Below are positions 36,101-49,281 of a stretch of 64,000 nucleotides of DNA, piece by piece (position 1 is the stretch's first letter; each line of letters starts with the position of its first letter). Both the position numbers and the translations under genes were made by a program. The DNA lies in the NCBI RefSeq assembly GCF_907164915.1, contig NC_061867.1, positions 49,355,852-49,419,851 of the forward strand, given 5' to 3'. The notes beneath the pieces are model-generated. The model was not told the origin of the DNA. It was given only the letters and a program-made list of their open reading frames with translations, and ran no database searches. The stretch comes from Impatiens glandulifera. Its lineage: Eukaryota > Streptophyta > Magnoliopsida > Ericales > Balsaminaceae.

Positions 36101-36729
36101 ACAACATCCCAATATCTAACAATTAAGAATTATAGGTATCTGTACTTAGAAAATGTAGATAAAATGTATTAATTTATTAATAATAAGATTAAAAATAATT
36201 ATAATACCCTCTATTGTCCTCTTTGTTAAGAGTATCTAGTATATTTTCGATTCTAACCATATCTAATGGCTGTAACATCGCCTTGAGGGGTTGAAAATGT
36301 GACGCTCACTATACCGTTAGACATTATCACCATGAAATTAATATTTAATTATGTATTATTTCAATTAAGGATCATAAGTTAAGCTTAAAACAATAAAAGA
36401 AAATATTTGTGTTCATCAATAGCAACCTCATTAGGATATACTAGTAACTTCACGGGTGAGACAGCAAGAGCTTCAGTTTCATTCCGCAAAATTCCTCTGC
36501 AAATATTTAATTTCATAAATAAGAATAATAACCCAATTTAATTAATAGGTTATTAATTACTAAAATAAATTCTCCAAGTTTCAATCATTAAACATTTATC
36601 ATAATAAGCACTCAAAAAATGATAGAATTTACTAATGAATTACCGAGTGTAATTAGATAAAGAACCACCATGGATGATGAAGAACAATTGGGCAAGAATT
36701 ATCAGCCTCCATGTGCATGGATTCTTCAT
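33140..36729 (-). CDS. Rhamnogalacturonate lyase, unit 2, locally damaged copy
   Basis: The 14 exons are as in unit 3. Exons 6-14 (33140 to about 35610) match the intact copy, including VFEGTTWQIVFRLEHIEKNG and YQFWTKADNKGNFVIKGVRP. Damage is confined to about 35880-36350. The exon 5 start is scrambled (35880-35935, with its acceptor altered from TTTCAG to TTTCCAG), and exon 3 has an extra base near 36256. Exon 1 with the signal peptide is intact. As the rest is unblemished, this short noisy patch is more likely a sequence error than a mutated gene. Confidence 0.85.
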
Positions 36730-37060
36730 TTGAAGAAGGGAGATTAAAAAAATTATTTTGAATAAAAACTAGACCATATTATATTATATATATATAACTT
36801 GATCAAGTGTAGGTCAACAATTAAAAAATAATATATTTGGAGTATATTCTCAATGAATCTATAACTAGATTGTGTCTATATTTAAAAAATATTTTCTTTA
36901 TTTTTCATTGAACAAAAAATTAAATTATATATTAGTAAATTTGACTAATCTTATCAATTTTCAACCTATTTTATATTTGAAGTATAGTTGACCATTTAAA
37001 TTGAATCAAATCTCATATGCCTCATATATGGCTGAATATAGCTAGAATATTGATAATAGG

Positions 37061-37324
37061 CAGAGCCGACCCTGGGGTAAGCCCGGCAGGCAGGGCCGGC
37101 CCTAGGGTAAGTCCGAGGGCTAGGGTAGCCATTTAATAAAATAAAGAAGAGATGTTTAGTATTTTGTAATCATAAAATGGTTTAGTTTAGTGATTTTGGG
37201 TGAAATTTTAAGTTTATCCTCAGGTCATGAGTTCCAACCTTACCAAAACTTACTTTTTTATTATTTTTTTAGCGGTCAAAATTCACGTTTTTTAGGGGCA
37301 GTTTAAAAATCGGGATCGACTCTG
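37061..37324. mobile_element. Short hAT-like MITE, unit 2
   Basis: Same 264-bp element as at 20575-20838. The left flank is GATAATAGG, as in unit 1, and the right flank is TATATAGG. Confidence 0.65.
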
Positions 37325-37332
37325 TATATAGG

Positions 37333-37634
37333 ATCATATATAAGTTGTTGATAAAGTATATATATATTATGAAGTTCATGTTTAGAATATGGTGAATTTA
37401 GCCTGAAACATTACACAAGGGTTAAACAGGAATTTAATTTACTTGATTACTAATGGTAAAACCTTGATAAGTTGATATAGAACTATTTGACTGAATTGTA
37501 AAATATAAATAGTCAAAAACATGTTTATTTAAATGAGTAAATAGTAGATATATATAGTCAGACACGCATATTAAAAAAAAGTAAAATATATAAATATTTT
37601 ATATGCCATATATTAAATATATTATATATATATA

Positions 37635-37694
<60 letters not shown>

Positions 37695-37812
37695 TTTTAA
37701 ATAGTATATATACCTATAAATACAGGATAAAAAGTCACTAATAAATAAATTTATTTTAAGAATTCAAATTTAAAAAAGTAAAATAAAAAGGTTATATTAA
37801 TTTTAAACATGG

Positions 37813-37854
<42 letters not shown>

Positions 37855-39128
37855 TTATATATTACATTGAATAATGTAAGTAAAAATATATATACAATCT
37901 CTATAAATTTATGTATTAATAGTAGTTGTTACAAAAAGATAAACGTAACATTTTAAAAGAAAATTTAAAATATGCTCTTAAAGTGGAAGGTTAAGAATAG
38001 TGAATTGTTGTATTTGTTTTTAACGAATGTTACTAAAAAAAAGATAACTCTTAAACTTAGTTAAGAAAATAAAAATAATTAATAAATTTTCATTTAGAAT
38101 ATTACAAAATAAATAAATAAAAAGAACTATTGCCAAAATTGTTAAAATTAGTAAAAACAAATTGTGAATATTTTTATTTACATAGAATTTTCACCTGATT
38201 TTTGCAAAAGATCATTATGCTCTTTCAAAAACTTAAATGTTTAGGTCGCAATATTCACTATTGTTAAATTCTAAATTATCTAATTATTTTTGTAATTTTT
38301 TAAATTTTTTATTATTGAGTGTGACATTTTATATTTGTGAGACAAAGTTATTAATGTTTACATCTTCTATTATAATTAAATGAATTTCCCTTCTAAAAAA
38401 AATGACAATAATGATCATAAAAGCAATGAAGACTGAATATACATTAAAGAATTGGAAGAAAAATAATGAGATGACCACTTGAAAGGTAAAACACCTTAAA
38501 ACAATACCATAAAGTAATTAGGTATATTTGCAATGGATCAAATCATGAATCAAGGATTATAATTTATAATTTTTTTTTTTGATAAATCCTTATTCATTTT
38601 CAAAATAATGAACATTAGGAATTCCATAAATTCTCTCGGCTGTTTCAGGGTCAGTCTTTCCTTAGGCTGTAACAGTTATTTGACTGAAGGTAGAAGTTAG
38701 AAGATGGGATATACATTTTTATTGATTTTTTTTAAATCAATTGATAACTCTAGTTTCAAAATAAAAATTATATTATCGTTTAGATTATTAATTCATGACA
38801 AAATTTAATTGTTTTTACACAATTACTTTTAAAAAGCTGTCAAAGTATTATAAAAATAATTTAAAATAATCTTACCCGATATACATTAAAATCAATTGAC
38901 AACTCTAGTTTCAAATAAAAATTATATTATCGTCTAGATTATTAATTTATGACAAAATTTAATTGTTTTTACACATTACTTTTAAAGGTTGTGAAAGTAT
39001 TATAAAAAAAATTAAAATAATCTTTTATTTAAAACAATGTCAACATGCATGCAAACTGAGGTTAATTTATTGAGTCACTCCAGTCCATATTGTCGCACGT
39101 ACTAAACTATGGGATTTATATGACTATC
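37333..39128. other. AT-rich spacer, unit 2
   Basis: Contains interrupted (AT)n tracts (37617-37692, 37815-37862) and the 154-bp tandem duplication (about 38745-39030). No gene is seen. Confidence 0.6.
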
Positions 39129-39215
39129 ATTTTATGTATAGGTGAAAAACGGGTAAATTCAACCCGTATTACCCAATTCATATTTAATCCAAATTAATTT
39201 ACTCAACACGTAACC

Positions 39216-39477
39216 AGGGACGGACTCAGGATTTCAAACTGGGGTGGGCTTGAAAAAAATTTAAGGTGTGCTTAAAATAATAACGAGAAAATTTGGAAAA
39301 AAACAAGTATATAAAAGTAAAGTTTTAAACCATTTTTTAATAATTGAATAAAAAAACAATGAGTTATATTAAATTTTTTTAAGAAATTAGGGTAATGTCA
39401 ATTTCTACCGTAAAAATAAATAAATAAATAAATAAACTTTTTTTTGGGGGTGGGAGCCCCTACATAGATTCGTCCCT
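39216..39477. mobile_element. MITE inserted in fold-back element, unit 3
   Basis: Same insertion site and AACC flanks as the copy at 22754-23016, so the insertion predates the unit duplication. Confidence 0.5.
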
Positions 39478-39559
39478 AACCCAACCCATATTATGTATTA
39501 ATATGGGTTGGGTTAGGTATGGGTTTGAGTAACCCAAATTATTTTTTTATTTTTTCATC

Positions 39560-41400
39560 TAACATGTATTTGACTCATTTAACACATTTTTATCTAGTTA
39601 ACACGTTTTTTTATGTTTTCCACATTTTTCACGTTTTGACACTTTTTCACATTTTTGACACGTTTAATACGTTTTTCACATGTTTAACACGTTGAACACG
39701 TTTATGGCACTTTAACACATTTTTGACACGTTGAACACGTTTTGATACGTTTAACACGTTCTTGACATGTTGAACACATTTGACACGTTTTTTCACGAAT
39801 ATGACACATTTTGACCGTTTTTCATATTTTTGGCACGTTTAACCACGTTTTTTTTACATTTTTGACATGTTGAACACGTTTTGACACGTTGAACATGTTT
39901 TTGTCACGTTAAACACGTTTTTGGCACGTTTAAACACATTTTGACACGTTGAACACATTTTCATGTTTTTCATGTTTTTGGCATGTTTAACATGTTTTTA
40001 ACACGTTTTTCACGATTATGACACAATTTGATATGTTTTTTTATGTTTTTTGACGACGTTTAACACGTTTTGACACATTTAATATGTTGTCAAGTTTTCA
40101 CATTTTTGACACGTTTAACACATTTTTAAACATGTTTAAACACATTTCACATGTTTTTTTACGTTTTTGACACGTTTAATACTTTTGACACGTTTAACAC
40201 GTTTCACACGTTTTTACGTTTTTGGCACCGATTAACACGTTTTGACACGTTTTCCATACTTCTAGCACGTTTTGACACGTATAACATGTTTTTGACACAT
40301 TAACATGTTTCACATATTTTTGACACATTTAATATGTTTTTCAAACATTTAACGTGCCAAAATGTGAAAAAATGTGTTAAACGTGCCAAAAATATGAAAA
40401 CGTGTTAAACATGTAAAAAACATGTTAAACATGTAAAAAAACGTGTTAAATATATCAAAAACGTGCCAAAACGTGTTAAAAGTTATCAAGATTGTTAACG
40501 TGCAAAAAAAATTTAAACATGTCAAAAATATGTTAAATGTGCAAAAATGTGTTAGATATTCCAAAAACGTGCCTAAAACGTGCCAAAAATGTGAAAAACA
40601 GGTTAAACGTATCAAAACATGTTAAATGTGCGAAAAATGTGTTAAATGAGCCAAAAATGTGTTAAACGTGTTCAACATGTCAAAACGAGTTCAACAGATC
40701 AAGAACGTGTTAAACTTGGCAAAAATGTGAAAAACGTGTTAACGTGTGAAAACTTGTCAAATATGTCAAAAATATGTTAACATGCAAAAAAACGTGAAAC
40801 ATGTTAAATCATGAAAAACGTGTTTAATGTGTGAAAAAACGTGAAAATAGTTAAACTTATGAAAACGTGTTAAACGGGTGAAACATATCAAAAACATGTT
40901 AAACGTGTCAAAAACGTGTCAAAAACGTGAAAACCATGTTAAAATGTCAAAAAACGTGTTAAACGTGCCAAAAACGTGAAAATCATGTTAAACTTGTCAA
41001 AAAACGTGTTTAACGTGTTATATACGTCAAAAAACGTGTTAAATATACCAAAAACGTGAAAACGTATTAAACGTATTATACACGTCAAAATGTGTTTAAA
41101 CGTGATAAAAACATCAAAAATATGTTATTAGTGTGAAAACGTGTTAAACATGATCAAAAACGTGTTAAACGGGCCAAAAACGTGAAAACGTGTGAAAAAC
41201 GTGTTAAACGTGATAAAACGTGAAAAAACGTGTTAACGTGTGAAAATTTGTTATTAGTGTGAAAATGTGTTAGTTATATCAAAAACGTGTTAAACGTGTT
41301 AAACGTTGAAAAACGTATTATAAGTGTGAAAACGTGTTAAAAATGTTGAAAACGTGTTAAACGTGTGAAAAACGTGTTAAATATGTCAAAAAACGTGTTC
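39560..41400. repeat. Inverted ACACGTTT array, unit 3
   Basis: Left arm about 39560-40350, right arm about 40351-41400, with no loop. Many one-base differences from unit 1 occur here, within the noisy patch of unit 3. Confidence 0.85.
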
Positions 41401-41629
41401 AACTTAAAGTTGGAATATGATTAGTTTATATTAAATTAATAATAAGAATTAAATTAAATTTATATAATTTGGGATAACCATAACCCAACCCAAATTAAAC
41501 TCAACTCATATTCAACCCAACTCATACTCAACCTAACCTAATCCAACCCAAATTAACTAACCCAAATTAATATTTGGGTTAGGTTAGGTTTGGATAAACC
41601 CAAATTATGCTCGTCCCCTAATTTTATGT

Positions 41630-42601
41630 CTATTTTATTATTATTTTTTTCTTGCACTTAATTTCAAATGATAATTAGAAGATTGGACCATTAATATTAT
41701 AAATGTATTCAAAATATAAAATTTATTTATGTGTTATAAACTTTGAACATATTTATAGTTTTAATAAAATAATATAGTTTTAATTTATTTGAATCTATTT
41801 TTTTTCTATTTAATTAGAATTATTCAATTAGTAATTGTATTTTATTTTATTTATTTGATCTTATAATATTTATTGATTTAATTAGATATTTATTAAATAA
41901 TTTTTTAACATGTGATGTTTGATCATTAATTTTAAATCAAAAAAAGTATATCTTATTAAATTATAATATAAAGTGACGTTTATTTTTATCAAAATTATAA
42001 TTATTTGATTAATTTTTGCAGATGTAATCTTTTCATTAGTTATTATTATTTCTACAAAAGTATTCCAGTTTACAAGTAAAAATGTACCATTAAAAATAAA
42101 AAAAACAGTACAAATTAACAAAGTCTTTTAGAACTATCAATATTGATAATATTCCTTTGACCGGGCCGGTCTACCAACATCAGCGGCACCCATCATTATA
42201 GATTAATAAAAATAAAATTACAAGAGTTAATATATAAAGAAAGAAATACATATATATATATAAATAATAATAATAATAATAATAATAATATGACAAATCT
42301 TCTATAAAAGTAATTATAAAATGTATTATATATATATATATGATGGAAAATAAAATACACAAATTAAATATACGATAGATAAAAATTTATAGGTATATAT
42401 AATATGAGAGAAAATAAAATATAATATTAGTAGGAAGAAAAATTAATATATATAGATTTTAGGTGAGAAATATTTAATATTGGTTTTTAAAATATTTATT
42501 TTTGAAATAAATAAAAATATATAAAAATAATTATTTTATTATAAAATTACAAAATTTATTTGTGAGACACTATGAAAAAAATTTCTATTTTTTAATCAAA
42601 A

Positions 42602-42661
<60 letters not shown>

Positions 42662-42873
42662 GAGAGAAAATAAAATATAAATTAATTATTAATTGAGAAT
42701 TTTGATAGAAATCTTCAAAAGTTTATTTTAACAATAATGTTATTGCCATTTTATGTTGAAATCATGGAAAAAACATAAATCATTCTTTGCTTGATAAATC
42801 AAAGTTCTTAAGTTCAATGTATTAACTTGGTCTAAATAGGAATAATAACGGTGTTTATGAAACTGAAAATTTT
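41630..42873. other. AT-rich spacer, unit 3
   Basis: Counterpart of 2350-3575. The (AT)n tract at 42607-42656 is longer than in unit 1. No gene is seen. Confidence 0.55.
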
Positions 42874-43529
42874 TCAAGAGTTGTTATTAGGCATATCCCT
42901 AGCAGGGGGAGCAACCAATGGAGCTGGAGGCCGAGCAAGAGGAGGAGATGGAAGGGGAATCGTCGAAGTTGGTGGGGGGCAGACATGATCAATGGCTAAA
43001 CTCATGAACTCTGGATTTGGGCTCGGATGCCTACATTGCTCATGTTGCCATTTCAAACTGTGTATATATTTATATTAATGTAATTAGAATGATAATTGAA
43101 ACATAAAACCTAATCTAATATTAGAATCATGTTTATAGCTAGTACATACCTTTGACTCATTAAAGTTTTAATTCTTTCTGAACTTATGTCAGGAAAAGTG
43201 AGCTTGTCAATGAAAACCGGGTTAGCTTCTACAAGCTTCTTGAGCTTTATCATCAACTTCTTGCGAGATGCACTCGTGTCTCCATACGCAGACACGCCTT
43301 GTTTTCCCTGCACACGTGTAATCATTAGTTTCTCGACTCATTCTTGATTTAAGATGTTGTCATGTAATTGTGTTCCTCAATAGAGTTAGCTCTAATACAA
43401 ATTGAAAATTATGTAAAAATAGTATACAGAACCATAATTGAGCAAGAAACAAATTTGTAGGATAATATATATTTATATATCTTTGAAAGTAATAATATAA
43501 TAGAATGACATTGGATGTTAACTAAAAGA

Positions 43530-43596
<67 letters not shown>

Positions 43597-45009
43597 TTAT
43601 AAACGTCAAAAACAATTGACTACTCTTACAATGCGGCCAGGTTAATTATACAACAATAAGGACAAATATTATACTTGCAAAAATTGGGGTTACAAGTCGT
43701 TTAATTGAGTGAGAACGACTATATATTTTTCCACTTATCCCTTAATAAGTACAGCCAAGATAATTTTTTACTCTATAAAATTTTTGGTTATACATAACAA
43801 AAATAAAATTTAATTTATGCCTGAAAATGAAAATGTTATTAGGCTATAAACAACGATATGACAATTAATTTATACATGTGATCAAATTTAATATATAAAA
43901 AATCTGGACAAATACCTGAAATTCGATAAGGTTATAAGCTGTGTGAGTTGCTTATATACATCGCCGTCTAGTTGTTCAAATGTTTTAAGTCGTTCATTAG
44001 TATTGCAACAGCAGTGTGCTTATCTTTCCTACAAATGCAAGTTAAATTAAACACATAATTACCAATCACAAAATTCATTAAGTGTTAATAGAAATATATC
44101 TATATTGAAAAAAAAAAAAAGAATTAATTCAATGGAAATACCTATCAAGAGCTTCAAAATACTTTTGCTTTCGAATCTCAAAATATATCTTCGTGGATGG
44201 TATATTTTCGCCCGGTTTGTGAACCTAGACAAATATACTTCTCCACCTCTTCCCACTCACCATTTAATACTTTATCCTCAAAATGCTTGAGGTTGAAATA
44301 AATACCTGACTCTTGCTCAAGCCTAAAGAAAACCCAATAATTTCAATTTAGATCAAGATTATTATTTATTAATGTAGAAGAAAAGAATTGTTTTGAGGTT
44401 ATAAATATGCAAGTATAATTCATTTTGTTTATAGAAGAAGACGTAATTAAGAATCTCGAAGTGGTTCATTAATTATGAAAAAATAAAGATTTATTAATAA
44501 TGAGAGAGATTGTGTAGGCATATATCTATGATTTATCTAAGATATGTTGATAGATAATTGAGAAGTGATTACATACCTCTTTTTTTTGTTCAAAGGTAAA
44601 TTGATTTTGTTATGTTTATTAATCAATTGTAACCATATTCACATTCTTACGATCTAGTGATATTATAAATTTTGACGAGAAATTCAACAAAATATCGACT
44701 GACAAAATTGGTCAAAATATATCCAAACAAAACATAAACGATAAAAAAATAATGATTGATAACTTATAGGCGGATTTCGTAAACAAACATAAACGACAAA
44801 AATATGTACAATGATTATAACCTGATTCCGTAAACAAATTATAAACGACAAGAAAAATTAAACTGATTTATAACATGAGATGGGTTCAGTAAACAAATCA
44901 TAAACGACAAGAAGATGTACAATAACTTATAACCTGTGGACTGTCTCGGTAAATCCTTCCTCAGCCAAAAACTGGAGAATAAGAAAAACCAAATTATGTT
45001 TGAAAACAT
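42874..45009 (-). pseudogene. TOPLESS-like N-terminal gene fragment, unit 3, indel-rich
   Basis: Same five-exon arrangement as 3576-5742. Exon 5 (LKWQHEQCRHPSPNPEFMSL) is intact and carries one Ala-to-Pro change. Exon 4 has lost one base near 43294. Exon 3 has lost one base near 43983. Exon 2 has a gained TA near 44235 and a lost T near 44217. The ATG-to-LisH frame offset seen in unit 1 is also present. The indels lie in the noisy patch of unit 3, so they may not be biological. Confidence 0.8.
43530..43592. repeat. (AT)n microsatellite in TOPLESS-like intron, unit 3
   Basis: Shorter and interrupted counterpart of 4235-4327. Confidence 0.9.
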
Positions 45010-45130
45010 TGTTATCAATTATTTTGTTAAGAAAAATAGTTAAATAAAAGCAAGAGATCCACAAATCGAAGCTAACAACTAGAGCAAAGAAAAAATGCTA
45101 GAGATGCTCTCGTATGAATTTTATGCAAAG

Positions 45131-45156
45131 AGAATGTGATCACATTCTATTTATAG
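45131..45156 (-). promoter_or_regulatory. TATA box with abutting palindrome, unit 3
   Basis: The 18-bp palindrome (45131-45148) and CTATAAATA (45156-45148, minus strand) are identical to unit 1. Confidence 0.6.
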
Positions 45157-45159
45157 CTG

Positions 45160-46154
45160 GGTAACAAATATTTTTCTAGGTTGTCTAAGGATCTTTTGAA
45201 CTAACCTTATCTTGATAATTTAATTAAATATAATTAGATCTTCATTCAAATTTTTAATTAAAATGATAAACTGCATTATTATATTTTAATAGTACTTTAA
45301 AATATTAATACAACATTTCAACACATTCAAACTTTAAAAAAAAATCCCCTATCCAAGTCACTTTTTGTCTTTTTGTTGTATTTTGCTTTCTCTTTTTTTT
45401 GTAAATCAATTTTCACATCAATTTTTACTTTTTATTTTTTACTTTTACTTTTTAATTTATACTATACCAACCACCACTTTTTTTTATAAAAGTGTATGAG
45501 CTTTATTTAATAAGTAATATCTATTGAATAAAAAAAAAAGTTAATATATGATTATCTATTTAGATAAAAGAAAAAGTTACATAGGATGATTATCTTTTCT
45601 TATTAAAAAAAAAAGTCAAAGAGGATAAACTTGGGCCTTATTTGAAGATTTTTTTATTGTTTTTAATGTAAAATTGAATGATTTTAATTATATATTATTA
45701 AATAAAATTATAAAAAAAAATATTTATTAATATTTTATTATTTTATTTGATTACTTTAATAGTCTAATTATAAATAATAATGACTTATTATATAAAATAT
45801 TATTTACAAATAATTTCAAATATATCGTAAGAATAAAAAGAAGAACGAATAAATTAAGTAATAACCTATTGAGATGTTGAAAAAAAACTTTAAATTTCAA
45901 CTTAAGTATAGGAGATAGTCATGGTTTCTACTTCAATTTAAAACATTATAAGTAATAGTCTTTTATTAATCAAGTTGTTCAATATAAAATTAATTTCAAC
46001 CTAATAAAGAAAATTTGAATACTTGAAACAATTTTTTAGTTTAATTTTTTATCTAAATAAATATTAAAATTAAATCCAAATATAATTTTTTTAAATTTTT
46101 ATCATTTTAATAGTGAAAATACTTCCCAAAAAAATTTTCATTTTAATAAATATT
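45160..46154. other. AT-rich spacer before transposon block, unit 3
   Basis: Counterpart of 5890-6890. No gene or transposon end was recognised. Confidence 0.5.
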
Positions 46155-46557
46155 CCCGAGAGGAGTAAATTTTTCGGTATTAAAAATAAATTCTGAGAGG
46201 GGTGTAAAACCTTCTGTTTTATTAATTATTATCGAAGTTCTTTGTAAAACTTTCGGTTTTTACCTTCCCAAAAAACCAAAAATAATTCTAAGTGTTGAAT
46301 GTGGGTTAATTGCGAAGGGTTTTACAAAAACCTTCGGTTTTGCAATCCCTGAGATTTTTAATTGCAAAGGTTATTCAAAGAACCTTCGGTTTACCTTTTT
46401 TGAAATTCTATTTTGCGAAGGTTTCTCAAAAACCTTCGGTTTTGACTCAATTAAAAATAATTCTAAGTTTGGTAATGGTTATTTCCGAAGGGTTTTTAAT
46501 AAACCTTCGATTTTGACTGATATCAAAACCGAAAGTAATATGAAAACCTTCGGTATC
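46155..46557. repeat. CCTTCGG hairpin cluster upstream of small ORF, unit 3
   Basis: Copy of 6891-7295 with a few single-base differences. Confidence 0.75.
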
Positions 46558-46563
46558 TATCTC

Positions 46564-46645
46564 TATAAATACAAACCCTAACCCTTCTCTTTTTCATTCC
46601 ACTCTCTCATTTCACTCTCTCCTTTCTCTTCTCGCGTTCAGGTTT
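46564..46645 (+). promoter_or_regulatory. TATA box and telo-box of the small ORF, unit 3
   Basis: TATAAATA followed by AAACCCTAACCC and a CT-rich leader, identical to unit 1. Confidence 0.6.
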
Positions 46646-46919
46646 GTTTCATTTGTTTTTTGTTGTTGTTTATTATTAAATTTAGATTTCTTAAGTTTAT
46701 ATATATTATCTAGATTTAGGCTAGTTTAAATTATTTGTTTGTTTCATTGATTTAGATTTGTCTATACGTTATTGTTAGATTAGATTTAGGTTAGTTTGTT
46801 AAATATATATGATTTTGTTAGATTTGTTATTTTGTTTGATTAAAGTATATATATTAGATTTAGGTTACGGTTATTTTGTTTGATTAATATATATATACAT
46901 ATATCTGAAATGCATTAGA

Positions 46920-47215
46920 ATGGGTGATTCATGGAATAGTCTTCGGCGTACACCGGAGAAATTGCCTCCGTGTTACCAGAATTTGCTAACACAAACAGAA
47001 ATTGCGGCACGTGAGGAAGAGGTGAGACAGATGACGCTGGAATGGAGCAAATCCGATTGAGGGATGCGGAAAGAGGCCGATTGTTGAGTTAAATTAAAGC
47101 GGACAGGGCTGAAATGGCCCAGAGATTAGAGAATCTCGAACAAGAGCTTGTATTGTTGAGGAGTCGACTGAATCAACCACCCCCTGCTCCTCCCACCCCC
47201 TCTAATAATTTCTAG
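46920..47215 (+). pseudogene. Small coiled-coil accessory ORF, unit 3
   Basis: Starts MGDSWNSLRR as in unit 1. It has lost one A near 47040 (CTGGAATGG in place of CTGGAAATGG), which shifts the frame. The in-frame TAA of unit 1 is present at the homologous site, so the nonsense change predates the duplication. Ends at TAG 47213-47215. Confidence 0.5.
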
Positions 47216-47387
47216 ATTAATTATGTGTTTATTAGGTTTTCGTCCGAACGATGAGGGTTTTTATGTGTTTTTTTTAATATTCATGAATTATTATTATTAT
47301 CTTTGGTTTGGTTTTAATATATTTGTTCATGAATTATTTTATTTTTGTTTGCTTTTCACTTTTTGTTAAAAAAAAAACAGCATGGCC

Positions 47388-48177
47388 AAAATCGAAGGTT
47401 TATTTGAAATCCTTCGGTTTTGACCTTTCGTTAAAAAAATCCGAAAATTTTCTAAGTATGGGGAAGGGTAAAAACCAAAGGTTTTTTTTGAAAACCTTCG
47501 GTTTTGACCCATGTTTTAAAAAATCTGAAAATTTTCTAAGTATGGGGAAGGGTAAAAACCGAAGGTTTGTTTAAAAACCTTCGGTTTTGACCCATGTTTT
47601 AAAAAATCTGAAAATTTTCTAAGTATGGGGAAGGGTAAAAACCGTAGGTTTATTTGAAATCCTTCGGTTTTGACCCATGTTTTAAAATATTTGAAAATTT
47701 TCTAAGTATGGGGAAGGGTAAAAACCGAAGGTTTATTTGAAATCCTTCGGTTTTGACCCTTGGTTTAAAAAATCCGAAATTTTCTAAGTATGGGGAAGGG
47801 TAAAAACCGAAGGTTTATTTGAAAACCTTCGGTTTTGACCCATGTTTTAAAAAATCTGAAAAAATTTTAAGTATGGGGAAGGGTAAAAACCGAAGGTTTA
47901 TTTGAAAACCTTCAGTTTTGACCAATGTTTTAAAAAATCTGAAAATTTTCTAAGTATGGGGAAGGGTAAAAACCGAAAGTTTATTTGAAAACCTTCGGTT
48001 TTGACCCATGTTTTAAAAAATCTGAAAAATTTATAAGTGTTGGGAAGGGTTAAAACCGAAGGTTTTCAAATAAACCTTCGTTTTAACCCATGTTTAAAAA
48101 AATATGAAAATTTTCTAAGTGTTGGGAAGGGTAAAAACCAAAGGTTTTCAAATAAACCTTCGGCTTTGATCCTTCCC
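47388..48177. repeat. 83-bp tandem hairpin array, unit 3
   Basis: Ten units as in unit 1. In the ninth the arm is AACCGAAGG, where unit 1 has AACCAAAGG. Confidence 0.9.
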
Positions 48178-48294
48178 AAAAATATTCTATTTAAGGTCAG
48201 GACCGAGAGGTTTATTCAAAACTTTCGGTGAAAACCATCAAAACCGAAAGTTATGTTATTAACTTTCGGTGTTACCAAATCATAATTTGGAAAA

Positions 48295-48998
48295 TTAATT
48301 GGTTTTCTACATTCCAATCTAGATTCTTAAAAAATCTAATCAAGTGTGTGTTGTTTTTTAAAAATTAAGATTGTGTTTAATGTTAAATTGTTTATGATTG
48401 TGTTTGATTATATAAAGAAGTGTATTTATATGTTTGTGTTTGATGATGACATGAATGTGTATAAAGTTTGATCATATGGCTTATGTAATGTGTTAAGGTT
48501 ATTAAATGTGTTAAATTAATAATGTTCAAAGTCATTAGAAGATTAAAAACCAATTAATTTAACATTTGTGAAATGGTAATTCCGAGAGTTTAGAGTAAAA
48601 CTTTCGGAAATACCCATAAAAACCGAAAGTTTACTATTAACTCTCGGAATTACTATTACACCAATTGTTAAATTAATTGGTTTTTTTTGTTATAATCTAG
48701 ACTCCTAACTAATATTATCAAGTGTGTGTTTTATTTGAAAATTTTAGATTGTGTTTAATGTTAAAATGTTGAAGAATGTGTTTGATGATAAAGAGAAGTG
48801 TATATGAATGTTTATATAGGATTATCCTATGTATTTGTGTAATGTTTGATCATATGGATTTGGAAATGTTTTAAGGATATCAAATGTGTTAAATTAATGT
48901 TGTTCAACGTTATTAGAAAGTGAGAAACCAAATAATTTAACAATCTGTCATGTTGTAAAACCGAAAGTTAATTATATAACTTTCGGGATTATGCATCA
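48295..48998. repeat. Diverged 378-bp tandem duplication, unit 3
   Basis: TTAATTGGTTTT at 48295 and 48673 marks the two copies. Confidence 0.7.
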
Positions 48999-49266
48999 AA
49001 AACGACAGATACACCAAAACCTCTCGGTTTTTGTATTTAAATTTAATTGTAATATATGTCAAAACCGAGAGATTCAGATACATCTCTCGGAATTTATATA
49101 ATCAAAACCGAGAGTTTTCATATAACTCTCGGAATTCATTAATATAAAAACCGAGAGTTATATGAAAACTCTCGGAATTCATTAATATAAAAACCAAGAG
49201 TTATATGAAAACTCTCGGAATTCATTAATATAAAAACCGAGAGTTAAATGAAAACTCTCGGAATTA
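48957..49266. repeat. CTCTCGG hairpin cluster, unit 3
   Basis: Copy of 9701-10010 with no notable change. Confidence 0.85.
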
Positions 49267-49281
49267 ACCTGTTTAATTAAC

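Larger units (their letters stand above)
22828..39288 (+). repeat. Tandem segmental duplication, unit 2 (gapped)
   Basis: This unit repeats unit 1 with an offset of 22827 before the gap and about 16531 after it. The 500 Ns therefore stand in for about 6.8 kb of the unit: the inner fold-back arm, the TOPLESS-like locus, and the first hairpin cluster with its small ORF. Beyond the gap it matches the other units, with an indel-rich patch at about 35880-36350. Confidence 0.92.
39138..41620. mobile_element. Fold-back (MULE-like) element, complete, unit 3
   Basis: This is the only copy with both ends in the window. It is 2483 bp, about 2.2 kb without the nested MITE. It is bounded by identical ATTTTATGT at 39129-39137 and 41621-41629. 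The left end is ATAGGTGAAAAACGGG and the right end is GCTCGTCCCCTA. The inverted arms of ACACGTTT repeats meet at about 40350. No transposase ORF exists, so it is non-autonomous. The nine-base duplication and long arms favour a Mutator-like foldback; the terminal similarity is too weak to be certain. Confidence 0.65.
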
